Source: Verrucomicrobiales bacterium (GTDB lineage: Bacteria > Verrucomicrobiota > Verrucomicrobiia > Verrucomicrobiales > Verrucomicrobiaceae). From it: a stretch of 9,886 nucleotides of DNA. This document shows positions 6,880 to 9,886 of the stretch, one piece after another. Numbering within the stretch: the first letter of the stretch is position 1; the number at the start of each line of letters is the position of its first letter. Location: positions 1 to 9,886 of the forward strand of contig DNXB01000014.1 in assembly GCA_003506995.1 (NCBI GenBank). The letters run 5' to 3'. The notes below the pieces were generated by a model. It saw only the letters and a program-made list of their open reading frames with translations, was not told the origin of the DNA and ran no database searches. The position numbers were made by a program, and so were the translations under genes.

Positions 6880-8142
6880 TTAGGAGTTATGAGGGCGCGC
6901 GGTGGCTTTCCACAGGAAGGCGATGACCAGCGCTCCGGCAAAGGCGCACGCGGCCCAGAAACGCACGGCGGTGGGCCAGCCGTGCTCTTCAGCGAGGCTG
7001 CCCGTGAGTTTGTCGCCTGCGGCGGCGCCCATGTAGCCCATGAAGTTCACAAAGCCCACGGCGGCGGCGGCGGTGCCATGTCTCGCGAGATCCACGGGCA
7101 GCGTGCCGACCAGCAGCACCTGCGGTCCGAAGATGCAGAAGCCGATGCAGAACAAAATCGCCACGGATGGCACTATGCCCCAGTGGATCACCGAGTCATA
7201 AGCGAGCGCGAGCAAGCCGAGCGCAAAAAGCAAAATGCAGATCACCGGCGCGCGCCTGCCCTTGAAAAAGCGATCCGTGGCCCAGCCCGACAAAAAAGCT
7301 CCAGCGATACCACCAAAGGGCAGCACCGCGTATTTGAATGCGGCGGAGCTGACGCTGGCGTTTTGCACCTCCTTGAGATGCGTCACGCCCCAGTCGGTGA
7401 AGCCATAGCGGCAGGCATCCAGCAGGCACAGCGCCACCGCCACGAGCCACAGCGCTGGATTGGATAGCGTCACCATGAGATTCTCACGCAGCGACCGTTT
7501 CGCCATCGCCGCCGCATGCTCCATGTCCTCAAGAGCATGCTCCGCCGCCGGTCTTTCTTTGAGAAACACCAGCATGTGGACCGCGCTGGCCGCGACGAGC
7601 GCCGCAGGCACATACAATGCACCGCGCCAGCCAAAACGCTCCGCCGCCCAGCCCGCGACGACGAAGGTAAGCGCGCCGCACAGTTGATAACCCGTGCCGA
7701 TGATGCCGATGGCGCGGCCGCGTTGCAGCGGCGGGAACCAGTTCGCCGCCACGCGCATCGTCGGCGGCCAGCCCAGCGCCTGCACATAGCCGTTGCAGGC
7801 CCAGACGAAGGTCAGGAAATACAGCGCTGTCATCCATCCGAACACCACATTCAGCGTCGCCGATGCCAGCAGGCCCAGCGCGAGCAGCTTGCGCGGCTGC
7901 CAGTGCTCCGCCAACTGGCCGTTGATGAACTGCCCCGCGCCATACGCCAGCTTCAAGACCATGAGCACCGTGCCCATCTGCGACTTCGTGTAGCCCAGCT
8001 CCTCCTGGATGCCCGGCAGCGCGACGCTGAGATTGTTCCGGCAGAAGTAAAACGAGCCATAGGTCAGCCACAAAACCCACAGCACCATGCGCTGGTCCGG
8101 TGAGAAGCTGCGGCGCTCCGTGCTATGGCGGTTGGAGTTCAA
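6880..8142 (-). CDS. MFS permease of the organophosphate:phosphate antiporter (GlpT/UhpC-like) family
   Basis: A 420-residue inner-membrane transporter with about twelve hydrophobic segments. Family marks in order: YFCRNNLSVALP (32-43), whose R35 aligns with the substrate-phosphate-binding R45 of GlpT; QALGWPPTMR (121-130), matching the GlpT GWPP motif; RYGFTDW with THLKEVQ (245-258), where R245 aligns with GlpT R269; GWATDRFFKGRRAP (286-299); and FGPQVLL (338-344). Both phosphate-binding arginines are thus kept, so an anionic organophosphate or phosphonate exchanged for phosphate is the likely cargo. Alternatives are a UhpC-type sensor, which is less likely without a kinase or regulator nearby, or a divergent metabolite transporter. 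The reading frame opens with TTG at 8142, preceded in frame by a TGA. The only other candidate is ATG 8088, which would leave no cytosolic tail before membrane segment 1; the TTG start gives a basic tail (RHSTERR) and is preferred, without certainty. It is first in the leftward cassette. Confidence 0.87.
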   Translation of the reverse strand: MNSNRHSTERRSFSPDQRMVLWVLWLTYGSFYFCRNNLSVALPGIQEELGYTKSQMGTVLMVLKLAYGAGQFINGQLAEHWQPRKLLALGLLASATLNVVFGWMTALYFLTFVWACNGYVQALGWPPTMRVAANWFPPLQRGRAIGIIGTGYQLCGALTFVVAGWAAERFGWRGALYVPAALVAASAVHMLVFLKERPAAEHALEDMEHAAAMAKRSLRENLMVTLSNPALWLVAVALCLLDACRYGFTDWGVTHLKEVQNASVSSAAFKYAVLPFGGIAGAFLSGWATDRFFKGRRAPVICILLFALGLLALAYDSVIHWGIVPSVAILFCIGFCIFGPQVLLVGTLPVDLARHGTAAAAVGFVNFMGYMGAAAGDKLTGSLAEEHGWPTAVRFWAACAFAGALVIAFLWKATARPHNS

Positions 8143-8220
8143 CGGAAACGAGAAAAGCGGTTTCGAAGCGAGGCGTCAATGCCTACTCGCAACATTTCTT
8201 CGCCGCTGTTTCATCTGCTG

Positions 8221-8261
8221 AAAAAAATAAGCTTGTCAGAAATTGAGCGGTCCGTTATTCC
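8221..8261 (+). promoter_or_regulatory. possible promoter of the succinate dehydrogenase operon
   Basis: An A-rich block (8221-8230) precedes TTGTCA (8233-8238, five of six -35 matches). After a 17-base spacer comes TATTCC (8256-8261, three of six -10 matches, including the leading TAT). Spacing is ideal and the A-rich block sits where an UP element would. The start would fall near 8268. No competing promoter is obvious in 8143-8297, and a promoter for the divergent permease gene was not recognised. Confidence 0.4.
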
Positions 8262-8283
8262 AGACAAGAGGAAGTCGGAATAA
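8255..8283. repeat. 7-base inverted repeat at the SDH promoter/leader
   Basis: TTATTCC (8255-8261) and GGAATAA (8277-8283) are exact inverted repeats 15 bases apart. Inside them GAC (8263-8265) can pair with GTC (8274-8276), leaving one bulged A and the loop AAGAGGAA. If the proposed promoter is right, the left arm overlaps the -10 box and the site would act as a DNA operator. If transcription starts further upstream, it would be an RNA hairpin ending three bases before the ribosome binding site. Confidence 0.5.
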
Positions 8284-8285
8284 TC

Positions 8286-8291
8286 GAGGGG
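8286..8291 (+). promoter_or_regulatory. ribosome binding site of sdhC
   Basis: GAGGGG lies six bases before the ATG at 8298 and can pair with the 3' end of 16S rRNA. It is the best Shine-Dalgarno site in the window, where most other genes have none, and it supports the chosen start and probably strong expression. Confidence 0.65.
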
Positions 8292-8297
8292 AAATTC

Positions 8298-9083
8298 ATG
8301 TCGAACCTAGAGACGGCCACCCAGCAACGACCCTTTGGGACGACCAGTCGCCGCGACGCCTGGTGGGTCCAGCCGTTGATGGTCTTCACGGGCCTGAGCG
8401 CATTCATCCTTTACTCCACCTGGGCGGCTTTCCAGGGAGCGCATTACCATTCGGGGCCGTACCTCTCGCCGTTTTATTCGCCCGAACTTTTCGGCGACTC
8501 GCCGCACAATTGGTTTGGGCCGAAGCCGGGCTGGTGGCCGGGCTGGGCGCCGTTCTCGCCCGCGCTGCTGATTCTCTGGGCGCCGGCGGGATTCCGCATG
8601 ACGTGCTATTACTACCGCGGGGCCTACTACAAGGCGTTCTGGGCTGATCCGCCCGCCTGCACGGTGGGCGAGCCGCGCAAGCGCTACCTGGGCGAGAACT
8701 CCTTTCCGCTCATCATGCAGAACGTGCATCGTTACTTCATGTACCTCGCGCTGATCTTCCTCTGTCTGCTGGCGCATGATGTGTGGAAGGCGATGTGGTT
8801 TGCTGATGGATTTGGCATCGGCGTCGGCACGTTGGTGCTCGCGGTGAATGTGGTGCTGCTCTCCGGCTATGCGTTTGGCTGCCACTCGCTGCGCCATCTC
8901 GTTGGCGGTTTCCTCAATGAACCATCCAAAGCGCCGATGTGCGAGAAAGCCTGGCACTGCGTCGGCGGCCTCAACCGCCGCCACATGCTGTGGGCGTGGA
9001 TGAGCCTGTTTTCCGTGATGTTCGCCGATCTCTATGTCCGCCTGTGCTCGATGGGCATCTGGACAGACTGGCGATTGATCTGA
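8298..9083 (+). CDS. sdhC: succinate dehydrogenase membrane anchor / cytochrome b subunit (Sdh1-type)
   Basis: A 261-residue integral membrane protein that anchors succinate dehydrogenase and passes electrons to quinone. Five hydrophobic segments are seen, at about 25-45, 85-105, 143-163, 173-195 and 229-248. Diagnostic stretches are FSPALLILWAPAGFRMTCYY (86-105), RGAYYKAFWADPPAC (107-121), QNVHRYFMYLAL (141-152) and GCHSLRHLVGG (194-204). H144, H160, H196 and H200 are candidate haem ligands. The sequence belongs to the single-polypeptide anchor class found next to mycobacterial Sdh1-type flavoproteins, not to the short SdhC/SdhD pair of enterobacteria. The gene is followed by sdhA after 27 bases, the usual order for this class. 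The ATG at 8298 is supported by GAGGGG six bases upstream. It is transcribed divergently from the permease gene. Confidence 0.88.
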   Translation: MSNLETATQQRPFGTTSRRDAWWVQPLMVFTGLSAFILYSTWAAFQGAHYHSGPYLSPFYSPELFGDSPHNWFGPKPGWWPGWAPFSPALLILWAPAGFRMTCYYYRGAYYKAFWADPPACTVGEPRKRYLGENSFPLIMQNVHRYFMYLALIFLCLLAHDVWKAMWFADGFGIGVGTLVLAVNVVLLSGYAFGCHSLRHLVGGFLNEPSKAPMCEKAWHCVGGLNRRHMLWAWMSLFSVMFADLYVRLCSMGIWTDWRLI

Positions 9084-9110
9084 AACCGCAACTCCATCCA
9101 ACCCAACCAC

Positions 9111-9886
9111 ATGGCCGATTACCAGACACACGAACACGACGTGCTGATCATTGGCGCGGGAGGCGCGGGGTTGCGCGCGGCCATCGAAGCCTCCACGGTG
9201 GGCGTGAAGGTGGGTTTGATTTGCAAGTCGTTGCTGGGCAAGGCGCACACGGTGATGGCAGAGGGCGGCATCGCGGCGGCGCTGGCGAACGTGGATGATC
9301 GCGACAACTGGCGCGTCCATTTCTCCGACACGATGCGCGGCGGGCAGTACGTCAACAACTGGCGCATGGCGGAGATCCACGCAAAGGAGGCGCCTGACCG
9401 CGTGCGTGAACTGGAGGCATGGGGCGCGGTGTTTGATCGCACGCCGGATGGTCGCATCCTTCAGCGCAACTTCGGCGGCCATAAATATCCACGCCTCGCG
9501 CATGTGGGCGACCGCACGGGGCTGGAGCTGATCCGCACGCTGCAGGACCACGGCATTCATCAAGGGATTGACGTCCACATGGAGCACACCGTTTTGACAC
9601 TGCTCAAGGACGGCGGGCGCGTCGTCGGTGTGCTGGCGTATGAGCGGGAGCGGGGGCGCTTCAAGGTGTTCAAGGCGAAGGCTGTGGTGCTTGCCACGGG
9701 CGGCCTCGGACGCGCCTACAAGATCACCAGCAACAGTTGGGAAGGCACGGGCGATGGCGTTGGCCTCGCTTACGACGCGGGCGCGGAGCTGATCGACATG
9801 GAGTTCGTGCAGTTTCATCCCACTGGCATGGTCTGGCCGCCGAGCGTGGTGGGCATCCTCGTCACCGAAGGCGTGCGCGGCGAGGG
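9111..9886 (+). CDS. sdhA: succinate dehydrogenase flavoprotein subunit, partial (cut by window end)
   Basis: The first 258 codons plus two bases of SdhA, which oxidises succinate to fumarate on a covalently bound FAD. The dinucleotide-binding motif is VLIIGAGGAGLRAAIEA (11-27). The FAD-linking His is H46 in GKAHTVMAEGGIAAA. Further family stretches are HFSDTMRGGQYVNNWRMAEI (70-89), KEAPDRVREL (92-101), QRNFGGHKYPRLAHVGDRTG (118-137), VVLATGGLG (192-200), EFVQFHPTGMVWP (231-243) and VTEGVRGEG at the edge. The sequence closely follows actinobacterial Sdh1 flavoproteins as I remember them, with a shorter segment after LIRTLQ (141-146). The rest of the capping and C-terminal domains, and probably sdhB, lie beyond the window. 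No Shine-Dalgarno site precedes the ATG; the short gap from sdhC suggests co-transcription. Confidence 0.93.
   Translation, partial: MADYQTHEHDVLIIGAGGAGLRAAIEASTVGVKVGLICKSLLGKAHTVMAEGGIAAALANVDDRDNWRVHFSDTMRGGQYVNNWRMAEIHAKEAPDRVRELEAWGAVFDRTPDGRILQRNFGGHKYPRLAHVGDRTGLELIRTLQDHGIHQGIDVHMEHTVLTLLKDGGRVVGVLAYERERGRFKVFKAKAVVLATGGLGRAYKITSNSWEGTGDGVGLAYDAGAELIDMEFVQFHPTGMVWPPSVVGILVTEGVRGE

Noticed and set aside
6870..6941. 24-codon upstream extension of the cytidylyltransferase
   Set aside because: It overlaps the permease coding sequence, and the NTP-binding strand starts right at the chosen Met, as in the family.
8307..9818. 503-codon minus-strand open frame opposite sdhC and sdhA
   Set aside because: Both SDH genes are strongly supported on the plus strand; the antisense frame is Arg/His-rich with no motif.

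Overview
The window looks like chromosomal DNA from the Planctomycetes-Verrucomicrobia group, most likely a verrucomicrobium. The main support is an adjacent pair of DUF1552 and DUF1592-type (planctomycete cytochrome) secreted proteins, a family combination strongly enriched in that group. High GC content, few Shine-Dalgarno sites, and an intergenic repeat built on an ATTCGTCAT-like word fit the same picture. This placement is inferred from family content, not from a phylogenetic marker. No RNA gene, transposase, integrase, CRISPR array or phage gene was seen.

Layout. (1) 27-3292, minus strand: a two-gene operon with a Tat-exported DUF1552 protein followed by a haem-binding multidomain DUF1587/1595/1592/1588/1585 protein. 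The two genes are coupled through a 4-base ATGA overlap. (2) 3293-3486: a divergent intergenic region with a possible promoter for the rightward gene. (3) 3487-4940, plus strand: an amidohydrolase of the NagA (N-acetylglucosamine-6-phosphate deacetylase) family in which the usual metal-binding Glu is Tyr, followed by a truncated NHL-repeat gene. (4) 4944-8142, minus strand: an organophosphate:phosphate-antiporter-type MFS permease, a LicC-like cytidylyltransferase, a 108-base spacer made of inverted and tandem repeats, and a stand-alone MetE C-terminal-domain-like methyltransferase. (5) 8143-8297: a second divergent intergenic region with a possible promoter and a 7-base inverted repeat. (6) 8298 to the right edge, plus strand: the start of a succinate dehydrogenase operon, with the membrane anchor and then the flavoprotein, which is cut by the window end.

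How the genes work together. The left operon probably makes an exported redox or cell-surface pair of unknown substrate. The SDH genes are of the type seen in mycobacterial Sdh1 and would feed the respiratory chain; an iron-sulfur subunit gene is expected just outside the window. The permease and the cytidylyltransferase sit 10 bases apart. They could form an uptake-and-activation pair for a small phosphorylated or phosphonate compound, with CMP attached after import. That is inference, and it is the least ordinary biology here. The methyltransferase may or may not belong to the same transcript because the repeat element lies between them.

Nothing in the window is clearly a new system. The points most worth a second look are the NagA paralogue with the altered metal site, the permease-cytidylyltransferase-methyltransferase cassette, the palindromic repeat between two of those genes, and the truncated NHL gene.
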